A DNA stretch of 64,000 nt from Didymella arachidicola (taxonomy: Eukaryota; Ascomycota; Dothideomycetes; Pleosporales; Didymellaceae): positions 744,001-808,000 of the forward strand of contig CM050000.1 of NCBI GenBank assembly GCA_016630955.3, read 5' to 3'. The position numbers were made by a program, and so were the translations under genes. Position 1 is the stretch's first letter; every line of letters starts with the position of its first letter. This document shows, in pieces, positions 1-11,104 of the stretch. Under the pieces are notes generated by a model, which had not been told where the DNA came from, did not search any database, and saw nothing but the letters and a program-made list of their open reading frames with translations.

Positions 1-3000
1 GCTGTATTGTTCGATAAAGAGACTGATCGAGCGTTGCCTCGGTACTCAAGAAGATTGCAGGAAGATGCAAAGACCAGTACACAGTCGCGTAGAGCATGAA
101 GGACATTGATGGATGAAAAACGGTCGGCGACCTATGTCTCAGTGGCTGTGATCAACTCCAGGAAGAGCAGCATTCTGGCTGCAGTAGGTATGATCGTCGC
201 GGTACCTGCAGCTGCCCTTTCGGTAGGCAGTTTGTAAGTACGAGTGGAGATCTAGTAGCAGGGATACCAGCCACGGGTACCGTTACACATGCTCACCGCC
301 TACCTGGTGCCCTGGTTGGCTTCTTTTTCGACGCAACTGAAGTAACGTTATTGACCAGACTGGAGACCTACCGATTGGCCACTGCGTGCATTGTAGCCCG
401 GTCACTTGCGAGCTTAGTTGTAATGTGCAAGGTACTCAGCGACGTCATGAGCATCTGTCTTCATATGCGTAATCGCCACTGGTCACAGGACTACCAAGGT
501 ACCATCGCAAACTGTAACGTAGATCCACCCTTGCGACGGCCACTATATTCTTCCGTCTCGACTGCGAAGAAATGATCGATATACAATCAAGAACAGTGAC
601 CGATTGTTACATCAGTGCTGCGGCAGCTGGTCTTCCTTGCCACATGACTGGCGGTCCGAGAAGCGAAGGCCCGGACAGGAGATTTCTGTATGCTTGGCCA
701 GAAAGAGATCGAACTAGTAGTGAAGATGTGTTGCGTACCGATACTTAACGTGATGGCCTTACGCGCGCTGCGCCAGCTATAATTGAGGCAAATAACAGAA
801 CGGTCTCGTGGTGCGCTGCGACAGACTGGCTGCATCTTCTGACAGGGTCCTCAACATCCATGTACCACCTTTGACGACCGCTTAAAGCCGAGTAAAGCAG
901 ATCGATAGGCCGCAGTCCATGGCTGCTCCAATCTCTATTGCGGCGTACACAGTCAGCTCGCAAGGCTGCCGCCCGTAGGGCTAGCGGAGAGACATCTCAA
1001 TCGGTAAAGTGAAATGCGTGAACGGCCGCGGCTAGTGGAAACTCCCATCTGCAAATGCGCGAGTGCGGCTTTGTCCGAGAGGCCAAACCCAGAAAGGCAC
1101 TCAGCTGTGACGCTGCACCGGAGGCTGTCATGAGGAAAGTGACAGAAAACGGCACGTACGACAGTAATTTGGATAGGCCAGCCAACCAATGACCAGGTTG
1201 AACCCTAGTCGGTGCTTTCCCGGTTACCCGGTTTGGGGTGATGGAAGTGCACCAGGTGTGCAACTCGGAAGTATGTTTCGTTGGACGCGCTACTTTACAG
1301 ACCCTCGTCTGTTTGAGGGATCACAGTGCGTCGCCTGCGTCGAACCCTATCAATCATCAGCTGAGTCATGACATCCTTAGCGTCCGGATGAAGTGGTTCA
1401 CAAGACGGTCGGCGTCCAAGATCAGACGGTCAAAGTGAAGCAGTGTGCAGTCGAATCTGAGACGGCTGCGCCGGCCGTGCCATGCGTGCACTTAGAAAGC
1501 CGCATGGTCAATGGGATAGGGGGTGATGCAACAGTGTCTGACTGCCATGAACTTGGTCCCGCAAACCAGGTAACAGGTCGATGGCGGTGGCCCAAGGTTG
1601 TTGCATTCGACTCACCCCTGCTAGCAAGTGGTGCTTTAACAGGAGCTTCCTATGAGTGGCACAGACCTTGATATGTCGCGTGGCGGAAAGACATGTAAGA
1701 TCTTGGCAGTCCATCCTGACTTCCAGATTCACAGGGTTTGCCGGGCTGATGTCAAGGGGATGACGCACTTGAATCCGTCTGGGGTAGCGCCACGAACGCC
1801 GAAATCACACGACATCTTTGACGGTGACACTGATCTCGCATTGGTGGAACCGAGCGCCAGGTTCACAGCGATCCCGTGTAACAAGAGAAGATGAAGCGAA
1901 AATTTGGGAAGAAACCTTCGAGGTAGTCTTGCTCAAGATGCTCCCCACGACAATGTAGCCACAGATGTGATTAGTACTCAGTAACAGACACGGTACTGAA
2001 TCGATGATTCGGGTCCCACTCGTATGCGAGACCAGCATACTCGGGGAGTGGGCGAATTGAGGTGTTGTCGCAAAGTCGAAGCATATGGTGTGTGCAAGCT
2101 TCATCGGCACATCATGCTTCAAGGTTGAATGTGGCATGTGGAGGGTAGCGAACTCTTGCGTCGAGGCCCATCTTCAGGTAGGCTGATTCCTGAGATACGG
2201 AGGCGCACCAACCAGCCACCAAACCGGCAGTTTTGTAAGAATCCTCGCATTCCTCAAGAACCATGTATAGCCCGAACTTCTCCTGCTACCTGGTTCGAGG
2301 CATCTGTGATAGCATGTCTGGGGCATGTAATAGCTTTGGTCTGCACGTACCCTGTTAGACGTAACTCTATTCATTCATCATTCGTCATTCGTTATTCGTT
2401 ATTCGTTGCCCGCTTCAACAGGATGGTCGCAGGGTGGGCCGTTGAGTCAGGAAATCGATCGAGGCGAAACTGCCAAAAGAAAGGCAGTGGATCTTCCACC
2501 AGCCTCCTGGGTGGTGGTCCAGAAAGGCTTGCCTGTTTGGTAGCAGGGTGCGTCTTGCCAGAGCACGCGGAGGATACAGGCCGGTCTGCCAGATCTGCTC
2601 AGGGCGGATCCTCGGCGCTACTGCGCAACGCCAAAGGCGTTTTTGAGATGAGGCTGCGTGACACCATTCGCCGAACAGCTGAACCAGGTATAGGGGACCT
2701 GGCATGCAGATGGCGGCAGCAATCCTCTCGCCTGCAGCATCAGCTGCGGGTCTGCCGAATAGAGACATAGGCGACAGGAACTGGAAGACCTACAGAATAG
2801 AATGGGAGTGCGTGACAGGGATGCTGTCGTACACGAATGTGTACACTGTAAAGATCTTATTACAACAGCACAGAAACTAAACCACGCCCAGTGCACGCTG
2901 TTGTCTCCAGCGAATTGGTAGCCGCTCTATGAGACCAGTTCGACGAGCGACCGAAATCCTGGCCAGGGAATGTTTCAGGAAGAAGCAAAGAAGACAGGCC

Positions 3001-4160
3001 AAAAGGTGGAGAAGGAACGGTGGTTGGAGGCGTATGCATGACGACGTTTTCGGCAACTTTGTGTACAAGGGGACTGACCGCCTCTACCGCAAATGCCCTG
3101 GCAGGCTCCACCTGACTCCAGCACAAGCACTCGATGGTGCAATTGGTGTGTACTTACTTTTTTGCAAGAGCTTAGAGGCACGGTGAGGAAGAAGCAGTGC
3201 GGAGGAGTCGCGTCTGGCAACGTGATGGGACAGGGCGACCGAACCTAAAATTGCCGACCCCAGTTCACGCTAATGGGGTACTAAGCCTTATTGACTGTAG
3301 CTCCTTCAGGCAGGTGCAGGGCCTGAATCAGCAAGAGACAGGGCCCCCGTCGCTCCATCTGGGAAGTCGCAGCAAGAGCCTTCATTCGCGACAGGACGCA
3401 TGCAGCACGGTTTGCGTAACATATAGATTCGGCAGCGCTACGCCTCGAATCATCTCGGAGCTTTCACATCGCGATGCGCCCTGGACAAGGGTTCGCGACC
3501 TACAGATGCTACCATGCCCGCGGCTGCGGAACAGCCAGCCCGCGTTTGACCAGCTCCACCACGCCGTTCCCTTCAAGAGCCGCATATTGGAGGAGTTGGA
3601 GAGGCACCTCTCATTCGGCCTCGTCGTGCAACATCTGGTGTACCTATCCCTCTATTCGTCTCAGAGCCATCCGCTTTCGAGCGTTACGGCCCAGGACAGA
3701 AAGACCGCAAGACGGCTGCACGCTTCGTCTTGTCGTACACTACCACAATATGGTGGACATGGTATCAGATCTGGCAAGCTCGAACTTAGTTCCAACATGG
3801 TTTGCTCATATCTTGGGATTCAGTATAAGACGGACCCAGATCCGCGCAATTAGCGTCTTCAGCTTAGCAACAAGCAGTGTTCTCTTCTTCAGCGCAATTC
3901 TCATCTAGTTCTGTTCCCTCTGCAGCATTTGCTTGCTTTTCCACAGCCACGACTAACAGGACCCTTGAACGCGCTCGGCCATCCGCGCATCCCACGCCCA
4001 TCTCAAACGCTCCTCCTTCCCAAAGCGCTCAGGAAGATCCTCCGCACCTCTCGAGTACATATGGGTCTCTCTCCCACACGGTTGCAATTACTAAGTCATC
4101 GCAGCTCCATCTCTCGCTTCTCTACAGACGGCGCTCGTTCAATTAGACCCAACGATCACA
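1..4160. other. Left intergenic stretch without a supported gene
   Basis: I see no convincing gene in these 4.2 kb. The longest open frames (2129-2770 and 3197-3853, plus strand) have odd amino-acid composition, no recognisable domain and overlap equally open frames on other frames. The last 250 bases (about 3890-4160) are rich in C/T tracts, as is usual for fungal promoters and 5' leaders, and probably belong to the small zinc-finger gene that follows. A short ATTC/ATTCGTT-type microsatellite lies near 2368-2408. Decayed transposon sequence cannot be excluded by eye. Confidence 0.5.
2368..2408. repeat. ATTC/ATTCGTT microsatellite
   Basis: A run of imperfect ATTC, ATTCGTC and ATTCGTT units (about 40 bp) is directly visible. 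It is a simple tandem repeat in otherwise unannotated DNA, with no evident function. Confidence 0.7.
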
Positions 4161-4325
4161 ATGGCCGCCCCGGTAAACTGCCAACATACCTTCAAGGTCG
4201 TCAAGTCTGATACGACCGTTGTCGTCTGGAACTGCAATATGTGCCACTCGGGGCCGCACTCTCTCATTTACGAATGTGCAAACTGCAAGCTGAAGACTTG
4301 CCGACCATGTGCATCCAAGGCATAG
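4161..4325 (+). CDS. 54-aa ZZ-like zinc-finger mini-protein
   Basis: A short intact reading frame of 54 residues starts in a good fungal start context (ATCACAATGG). Almost the whole protein is a metal-binding pattern: C7-x-H9, then C25-x2-C28-x10-C39-x2-C42-x4-C47-x2-C50, with H29 and H33 between the first two pairs. The C-x2-C-x10-C-x2-C-x4-C-x2-C spacing fits the cross-brace of ZZ-type zinc fingers, which bind peptides or modified histone tails. There is no other domain, no signal peptide and no membrane segment, so it would act as a free-standing finger; this role is inference. The TAG stop is followed at once by a GTACGT donor, and a good branch site and acceptor end near 4475, suggesting a 150-bp intron in the 3' untranslated region. 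The family is unrecognised beyond the finger. Confidence 0.6.
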   Translation: MAAPVNCQHTFKVVKSDTTVVVWNCNMCHSGPHSLIYECANCKLKTCRPCASKA

Positions 4326-4475
4326 GTACGTTGCATATCTCCCTTCGCCTATGGCCCTTTCATCACGCCACTGGAAGGCTGCAAAGACGTGAGACAAAGT
4401 GAGAGTCGAAAGCGAAGTTTCAAGGATCGATCCTTCGACAGATGCAAGTTCGTGTTGCTGACTCGGTGAATGCAG
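4326..4475 (+). other. Putative intron in 3' untranslated region of the zinc-finger gene
   Basis: The segment starts with GTACGT directly after the stop codon and ends with TGCAG, with a CTGAC branch-like site 19 bases before the end. It fits the introns of neighbouring genes, though it is longer. Alternatively it is just untranslated or intergenic DNA. Confidence 0.4.
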
Positions 4476-6207
4476 ACCAACAAGCGCTCGTGCAGGGGGA
4501 TCGGCCAACTAGGATCTGAACCGAGAACCTGGATCGATTACACCTGGCTCGCATTCCTATCGGCGACTCATGTCGCTTTCACGTCATTCAACCAATTTCA
4601 TTTTTTTCAAATCCTTCCTTACTCGGACGACGATATCTTTATGTCGGCTCTATCGATTTAGCACGGCGTTTCGGTGGATCAACATCGGGCCCTTCTTTGA
4701 TACAAAGGCGGCAATCTCGAAATGACTGGTCTCTCTTCTTACCAGGCGTTATTTGCGACTGCACAAAAGCAAAGGGCGTCTACACTGAATTGCTTCAGTC
4801 TAGAAATGGACGTCCCGCGACAGCTTGATGATTAACTGGGTTTCCTAATGTATCTTCTCATGCATGGGTTTCTGGTCTGAGCATTACCGGCAGAATCTTC
4901 TTCTTGTAACATCATTTCCAAGTCTTCCCTTTTTAGACTCAGGGACGGCCTGCATCCTTCATCTAATGTTTTTCTGTTACATATCTCGACCTCATCTGGT
5001 ACCCTTCACATACTATACTCCGGTCATCAGCGGCAGCCTCTTGTATACAGCTCACCCCTGTTGCGAGGATGGTTGTTTACGTATTAAGTAGGCCCATCGT
5101 GGCAGCTGAATAGAGAGGCGTTCACATCACCACAGACCTATTTACGCAGTTCAACAGCTGTAAGATCAATTGTCCAGCCAAGGCAAATCAGACCACACAC
5201 TGAGCCCCTTGGACTTCTGTGTGACTCGATCTGCTACCTAACAGACACCCCTGGCGATAGGCCTCCGTGCTCCTAGATGGCGCCGGTAAACGAGATCCGT
5301 CTCGATTTGCGCACTGACACCGATAGCAACTCGGCGATCAAAAAGCCTGCGCCGCAGTCCCGCATTAACATCCTTCCGCCCACTTGAACGCGTCACGCTA
5401 TGCTTTACTTATAGCATGGGTACGTAGTTCTTACGCTAGTATTCCGGACCGAACAGAGGTCAACCCGCTACAAATCCTCCCATGCACGAGGCTACATTGA
5501 GCGGCAGAAACACTAGGGTAGGACACAGTGAGAGCTGGCCGTATGTGTCTGTATTCGCCGTCATAAGCCGACAGGATCGTATATCCTGCAAATACGTGAT
5601 CGAGCTGCGGATTCACGGGTCCAGCTTTCTTATAGCGGGGGCTAGCAAACGAACGCAATTGGAGGACTCAAGTTGACTTGTGAGCCCAGGTTGGAACTAC
5701 ATTCAGTTGAGGGCACGGGCACAGCTTTTCGACGAAACTTGCATTTATGCTGCTCTTCAAAGATAATCGTGTCTGAGACCCCACCCTGCATTATGCGCAC
5801 AGACCGGTGCGTCCAGCCTCCAAACGCGTACAATGTACTCAAAGTCGACGCTTCTTTGCATTCGATAGCGGTCAATGTTTGTAAAACCTTCATTCACCGG
5901 TGCATGAGACTACTGCATATCAATCTACAAGGCAACTATGCCGTCCCCAATCGCTCGATGCGTCTGTCAGTACTGGTGGTGCGCTGGCCTTCAAATGGGC
6001 AACGGCTCAGCCGCACGAGATCGACACAGCCAATCGAGGTTGCGGCCCCCAAATCTCACCTGCATCGTTATAAACAACAATGTACTTGACAGCAGCTTTG
6101 CTCGTAGACTGTCACTTCCAAAAATTACACGCACTGGACTCAAAACTGCTGAATCTTCGGTAGGACCGCTAGTAAGTGCTGTGCGTGACTATTTTTACGA
6201 GTCGCTA
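4476..6207. other. Intergenic stretch left of the DNA transposon
   Basis: I see no supported gene here. The open frames are short and mutually overlapping. The right end should hold the original promoter of the calpain gene, now pushed about 2.1 kb upstream by the transposon: joining 6207 to 8345 restores a continuous sequence ahead of the calpain start. Confidence 0.45.
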
Positions 6208-6257
6208 GCGTGTTCGGCCTCGTGATGCACGCGGCGCGTGATGCACACCCCACCAAC
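6208..6257 (+). repeat. Left terminal inverted repeat of the Fot1-like element
   Basis: This 50-bp repeat is the reverse complement of 8293-8342 except at positions 1, 4 and 24. It holds two direct copies of the 10-mer CGTGATGCAC starting at 6221 and 6237. Elements of this family bind transposase at such terminal sequences. Confidence 0.9.
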
Positions 6258-6298
6258 ATTGACCTATACTGCGCACCCCCCCATAACTCAACCCCACG

Positions 6299-8191
6299 AT
6301 GCCGTTAAAAGAAGCCCTCGCAGAGCTAGCTACTTTGAAGTATGGAGAACATTTTACGTATAAAGATCTTGCCCAGAAACACGGTTGTTGTCGCACTACG
6401 TTGAGCCGAAGGCACCAAGGTGTATGCGCGTCAAATGAGGTCAAATCAAAACACCAGCTAGTTCTCCACCCACGCGATGAAATAGAGGTTGTACAATACG
6501 TCAAATCACTTACCGAGAGACACCTTATGCCTACAAGAAAGATCCTGCGGAGAATCGTGAAGTCGCTGTGTCAATGGGAGCCCTCCGATCGATGGGTATC
6601 GCGCTTCCTTCATCGCTACCCCGACGACCTTCTCACAGCCTGGACCACGCCTATGGAAAAATCACGTCACGATGCTGCTTCATATGAATCCTTTAGCTCT
6701 TATTTTGACCTGCTGCACAGTACAATCAAGCAGCATTCAATAGAGCCTGAAAACACGTACAATATGGATGAGAAGGGATTCATGATTGGAGTGATGTCAA
6801 AGGGCGTCAGAATCTTCGATAAGCGACTCTTTGGGCGCCGGAAATACAAGCTAGCATCTCATGATGGCAACAGGAAGTGGGTGACAGTAGTAGGAGCAGT
6901 AGGAGCTGATGGTTATGCGTTGCCGCCCGCAGTCATCTATCCTTCATCGTCTCTCCAGCTCCAAGAGAGCTGGGTGCAGCGCGTCGACGCAGGGAAACAC
7001 GATATACACTTTGGTACCTCAGTAAATGGCTGGATAAATGATGCTCTTGGTGTTGCCTGGCTGAAGCAGGTGTTTGATCGCTATACAAGAGTAAGAGCGC
7101 GAGGGAAGTACAGGCTCTTGATCCTTGATGGCCACGGCAGTCACGTTACCCAGGCCTTCATCGAATACGCTCATGCTAACAAGATTCTCCTACTTATATT
7201 CCCTCCGCACGCAACCCACGCGCTTCAGCCGCTTGATGTAGCGTGCTTTGGGCCGTTGGCACAGAGCTACTCCATGGAACTCCTTCACCGCGGCCATACC
7301 ACAGAGGGGTGGGTGCCTGTAGGTCAAGCTGACTTCTTCCCGCTCTTTTGGGCAGCTTGGAAGAAGACCTTCACCAAAGACCTCGTTGTACAGGCCTTTA
7401 AGTGTACTGGAATCCACCCACCAGATGCCGACGTCGTGCTCAAGAAGTTCAGAATACCAACACCAAGGACGCCTAGCACGACCTCAGAGCCTACAGGGCC
7501 TCAGCCTGCACCAGGTTCACCTAGTTGGCGCAAGACGCAGCGGCTACTTAAGCGTGCAAGAGAAGAGGATAGGTCCAGTGCTGATGAGGCAGTTGATCAA
7601 GCCCTTCACCAACTCCACGTGCGATTAGAAGTCCAAGAAGCTCGGATTGAAGGCCTAGAAGAGGCTCTAAAGGCTAATAAGAATAAGAAGAGAAAGCGGA
7701 GGGTACTACCTTTGCAACCTATTGACGGTAATGACAGTGGTGGTGCAGTCTTGTGGAGTCCTTCACGCATTGAGCGCGCGAAGCAAGAACTCCAGGCAAA
7801 AGAGGACCTAGAGCGCGCTGCGGAGGCAGCAAAAGCTACTAAGAAGGAGCTTCAACACCAGAAGAAGCTTATTCAAGCGAAGGAGAAGGAAGATAAGCGT
7901 GTTGAGCGAGAGAAGAAGAAGGTATTGACAGCTAAGGCACAGGCTGCAAAGCGCGCTCAAATTGAGGCTTGTAAAGAAGAGGCTCAGCGCAAGAGCAACG
8001 CAGAAAAAAGTACCCAATTGCCTAAACAGGCTAAGAGTAAGGCCTCACAGAGATCTCAGTCAAAAGTAACAAAGAATCGTGGTGGTGGTGCTGTGCGAAG
8101 GCAGGTGGCTGCCCATAAGGCGCCCTTACCACCTTCACCCACAACAACGTCTACTGGCCGCACCACGCGTCCTCCAAAAAAACTGTGGTAG
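6299..8191 (+). CDS. Transposase with DDE domain, Fot1/pogo type
   Basis: A 630-aa intact protein encoded inside the element, starting at the first ATG 41 bp after the left repeat. Residues 1-110 hold two helix-turn-helix-like DNA-binding segments (an SRRHQGV region near 36-42 and a second around 75-108). The catalytic core follows, with three acidic residues in family contexts: NMDEKG (D157), LILDGHGSH (D277) and QPLDV (D313). The 36-residue gap between the second and third is typical of pogo/Fot elements. The C-terminal 200 residues are a long, lysine- and glutamate-rich coiled coil ending in a basic tail. It should cut and paste the element at TA sites. No frameshift or stop is present, so the copy may still be active. 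Confidence 0.92.
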   Translation: MPLKEALAELATLKYGEHFTYKDLAQKHGCCRTTLSRRHQGVCASNEVKSKHQLVLHPRDEIEVVQYVKSLTERHLMPTRKILRRIVKSLCQWEPSDRWVSRFLHRYPDDLLTAWTTPMEKSRHDAASYESFSSYFDLLHSTIKQHSIEPENTYNMDEKGFMIGVMSKGVRIFDKRLFGRRKYKLASHDGNRKWVTVVGAVGADGYALPPAVIYPSSSLQLQESWVQRVDAGKHDIHFGTSVNGWINDALGVAWLKQVFDRYTRVRARGKYRLLILDGHGSHVTQAFIEYAHANKILLLIFPPHATHALQPLDVACFGPLAQSYSMELLHRGHTTEGWVPVGQADFFPLFWAAWKKTFTKDLVVQAFKCTGIHPPDADVVLKKFRIPTPRTPSTTSEPTGPQPAPGSPSWRKTQRLLKRAREEDRSSADEAVDQALHQLHVRLEVQEARIEGLEEALKANKNKKRKRRVLPLQPIDGNDSGGAVLWSPSRIERAKQELQAKEDLERAAEAAKATKKELQHQKKLIQAKEKEDKRVEREKKKVLTAKAQAAKRAQIEACKEEAQRKSNAEKSTQLPKQAKSKASQRSQSKVTKNRGGGAVRRQVAAHKAPLPPSPTTTSTGRTTRPPKKLW

Positions 8192-8292
8192 CCAAAAGTT
8201 TCGCAATAGTCTATATAGTAATCCACCAACTTATCTCGCGATAGTAGCGTTGTGGTGTCGATCAATAACCTCACTTATTCTGGGGTGCGAAA

Positions 8293-8342
8293 GTTGGTGG
8301 GGTGTGCATCACGCGCCGTGTGCATCACGAGGCCGAACTCGG
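8293..8342 (-). repeat. Right terminal inverted repeat of the Fot1-like element
   Basis: Mirror copy of the left repeat with 47 of 50 positions identical. It contains the same duplicated 10-mer. Transcription or chromatin effects on the adjacent calpain gene are possible, since its start codon is only 22 bp beyond the repeat. Confidence 0.9.
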
Positions 8343-8344
8343 TA

Positions 8345-8350
8345 ATGTAA
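8345..8350 (+). promoter_or_regulatory. Minimal start-stop upstream reading frame before the calpain gene
   Basis: An ATG followed directly by TAA lies 14 bp before the calpain ATG, between it and the transposon end. If it is within the transcript leader it could slow initiation. Whether it is transcribed is unknown. Confidence 0.3.
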
Positions 8351-8364
8351 AGTTCAAAGTCAGT

Positions 8365-11104
8365 ATGAGTTCCGTTGCCAGTGACAGCAATGATGCCAGC
8401 AATGCACCACAGGATATCATCAATGAGTTCTGGAATACCATGATTACAAAAAAACCCGGCAAAGTCATGAAGGTCTTTCCTCCATCGTTGTATGCTAACC
8501 TCATACCACCGCCACGCAAGCCGGGAATAGTCAGAGGCCAAAATGCGGCTGAGTCCTACGAAGATGCGGCCAAAGAATGTCGAGCTCGTGTCAAACGAAT
8601 CATAAGAGAATGCCAGCGAACGAATGAAAAGTTCACGGATCCTGATTTTGACATCACAGACCAGCCAACAAACTGTCTTGAGGGGCTAATGCGATGGTAC
8701 AGAGACCCCGAGCCAGAATCGGCAGCAGGAGCTGTCAGCCCTGGACGTTTGGGATTTGCTTTGCGTACACTCATGCAGGCCGAGGTACTCTGCCAGGATG
8801 CGGCGCCCTTCCAACTCAAGCAGACCGCCGACGTTCTCCTCAATAATCGAGCGAACTTCGCAGGTCAAGGCCCGCAATCGTGTCACCGCATTGACTGGAT
8901 TTTTGATGCTCCCAAATTCGAGATCGATGGCTTCTCCAGCAGCGATGTAGTCCAAGGTGCTAATGGCGATTGTTGGTTTATTGCAGCAGTCGGAACAATA
9001 TGCAGCAATCCAGACCTCATCCAAAAAGTGTGTGTCGAACGCGACGAAGAATGTGGCGTGTATGGCTTTGTGTTTTACCGGGACGGCGAATGGATCTGGA
9101 CCGTCGTCGATGACAATCTCTTCCTTTCCAAACCTGACTTTGATGTACGAGGAGACACGTACGACCCTACTGGCATCAAGGAGACAAGGTATAAGAAGAG
9201 TCATCAAACTGGGTCGGAAGCTCTTTACTTCGCCTCCTGCGCTCACGAGAACGAAACTTGGCTACCCCTCCTCGAGAAGGCTTACGCAAAAGTGCACGGC
9301 GACTATGATGCCATCAGTGGTGGCATCTCAGGTGAGGCTGTGGAAGACCTCACCGGCGGTGTGACCAGTAAGATCTTGACAGACCGCATCCTTAGCAAAG
9401 AGCGACTGTGGAAGGAGCTCACGACGGTCAACAAGGACTTCTTGTTTTCAGCGTCATCTCCAGGAGCATATGGCGATGACTCCGACGCAAGACGAGGCTT
9501 GGCGCTCAGTCATGCTTACTCCGTCATCAAGGCTGTTGAAGAGGAGAGTGAAGACGGCAAGACGAAGCACAGGCTGGTGCTCATCAGGTGCGCGACGACC
9601 GGTTGGCCCCATCTTCTTCGCTAACGCAGTCTAGAAACCCTTGGGGCAAACGCGCAAATGCAGCAATGGGAGAATGGACTGGTCCCTGGTCAGATGGGTC
9701 GGCTGAGTGGGATCCGTACTGGATGAAGAAGCTTGGTCATAGGTTTGGCGACGATGGCCTCTTCTGGATGTCGTATGAAGATCTGCTCAAGCGTTTCGAC
9801 CTGCTTGATCGCACCAGATTGTTTGACCATAACTGGACCGTTGTACAGCAGTGGACTAGCGTATCTGTTGGATGGGTTACCGGGTTCATGAACACAAAGT
9901 TCTCTGTCGAGATCAAGAAGAAAGGACCAACAGTCTTCCAGCTCTGCCAGGTACGTAACTCCATGCCCCGAGGAATCAAGCCCCTCAATCGGCCACCCCA
10001 AAAGCTCTCAGAGAGCAAAGCTCACCATTACAGCTTGACGGAAGGTATTTCCGCGGCCTGGAGGGCAAGTATGACTTTGATCTACACTTCATTCTCCAAG
10101 AGAAGGATACAGAGGAAGACGACTACCTCGTGCGAGCCCGTGGCGCGTGGTTCGGCAACCGGAGCATTTCGGCTGAGGTCAACCTCGAGCCTGGGCTGTA
10201 CGAGGTCGTACCGAAGCTCGTGGCGAGACGCGACGCAGACAGTCCGGACGTGCATGAAGTGGTGACAAAAGTCGCCGAGCGCAACCCGCAGAAGCTGAGG
10301 CAAATCGGCTTGGCGTACGATGTTGCGAATGCAAAAGGTGTCATGGAGCTCTCCGAAGAAGAGAAGCAAAGCAGAGAGAAAACGCAGAAAGAAGCGGCAG
10401 AAAAGAAGAAAAAGGAGAAGGAGGCTGCTGAGAAGGACAAGGCAGATTTCGAAGCCTGGAAAAAAGATGAAAAGGCAGAGTATGTGGCCTGGAAGAAAGA
10501 GAAGCAGCGGCTTGAGAAAAAGTCTGAGGCGGACAACTCTGGAGGTGCCAAGAGCAAAGCTGGTTCGCCGGAGACTAAGGATACTTCTACCAGTGTTGCA
10601 GATGGGATCAGCAAGCCCGCTGAAGTAACTGCTAATGACAGTGTTGTGGAAGCGACCACAGATGTCGTGTCAGAGGCGCGAGAGTCACAATCAGTGGACG
10701 CATCACCTGCGACTGACCTGGTCTTCGAGGCAGCAAAACTCAAGGTGGCCGATGCGGCTGCGCCGAGCGATAATGAGGAGGCCGAGCACACTCCTGACGA
10801 GGGTCTCGACAGCCACAGTCGTGCTTCATCGAGGGCTTTCTCACGTGTACGACGTCTTCCTCCTCAAATATACCGCAACGCCCCTCGCAGTTACTACGGA
10901 GACGAGCCGCCGCAGGATGTTGGTCCACGAGCTCGCTCACCCGTGGACGACAAACCTAAGCCTTGGAATGCGGTATGTGTCCTGGGTCTTAGAGTCTATA
11001 GTCAGGATCCCGAGGTCAGCATTAAGCTCGCCAAGCCAAAGAACGTGGAAGAGGGTGCCATCTTGGACGTTGGCGGAGAGACCGCTGCTGGGGCTACCAT
11101 GTAG
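8365..11104 (+). CDS. Calpain-family cysteine protease
   Basis: Three exons (8365-9587, 9635-9950, 10034-11104) give 869 aa. The introns are 47 bp (CTAAC branch, CTAG end) and 83 bp. Catalytic residues of peptidase family C2 are all visible: C203 in GANGDCWFIAA, H383 in ALSHAYSVI and N409 in RNPWGK, the asparagine codon following the first splice. Domain III-like sequence covers about residues 440-590 (DFDLHFILQEKD, ARGAWFGNRS), then comes a lysine/glutamate-rich coiled coil and a short conserved-looking tail rich in aromatic residues. It should be an active, calcium-regulated intracellular protease; it is not the PalB type, as I see no MIT domain. The start is the first in-frame ATG after the transposon repeat; an in-frame run extends back into the repeat but without ATG. 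The transposon may have altered its expression. Confidence 0.88.

Larger units (their letters stand above)
6206..8344 (+). mobile_element. Complete Fot1/pogo-like (Tc1/mariner superfamily) DNA transposon with TA duplication
   Basis: The element runs from 6208 to 8342 and is flanked on both sides by TA (6206-6207 and 8343-8344), the target duplication of Tc1/mariner elements. Its ends are 50-bp inverted repeats (6208-6257 and 8293-8342) that differ at only three positions, which indicates a recent insertion. Between them is a single uninterrupted transposase gene. Each terminal repeat contains two direct copies of CGTGATGCAC, 16 bp apart, likely transposase-binding sites. The right end lies 22 bp before the calpain start codon, so the element separates that gene from its former upstream region. 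Confidence 0.9.

Noticed and set aside
2129..3853. Two open frames of 213 and 218 codons in the left intergenic region
   Set aside because: They have unusual composition, competing frames over the same DNA, and no recognisable motif.
4500..4530. tRNA-like T-arm (GGATCTGAACC) on the minus strand
   Set aside because: The stem has a mismatch, and no acceptor stem or anticodon arm can be paired around it.
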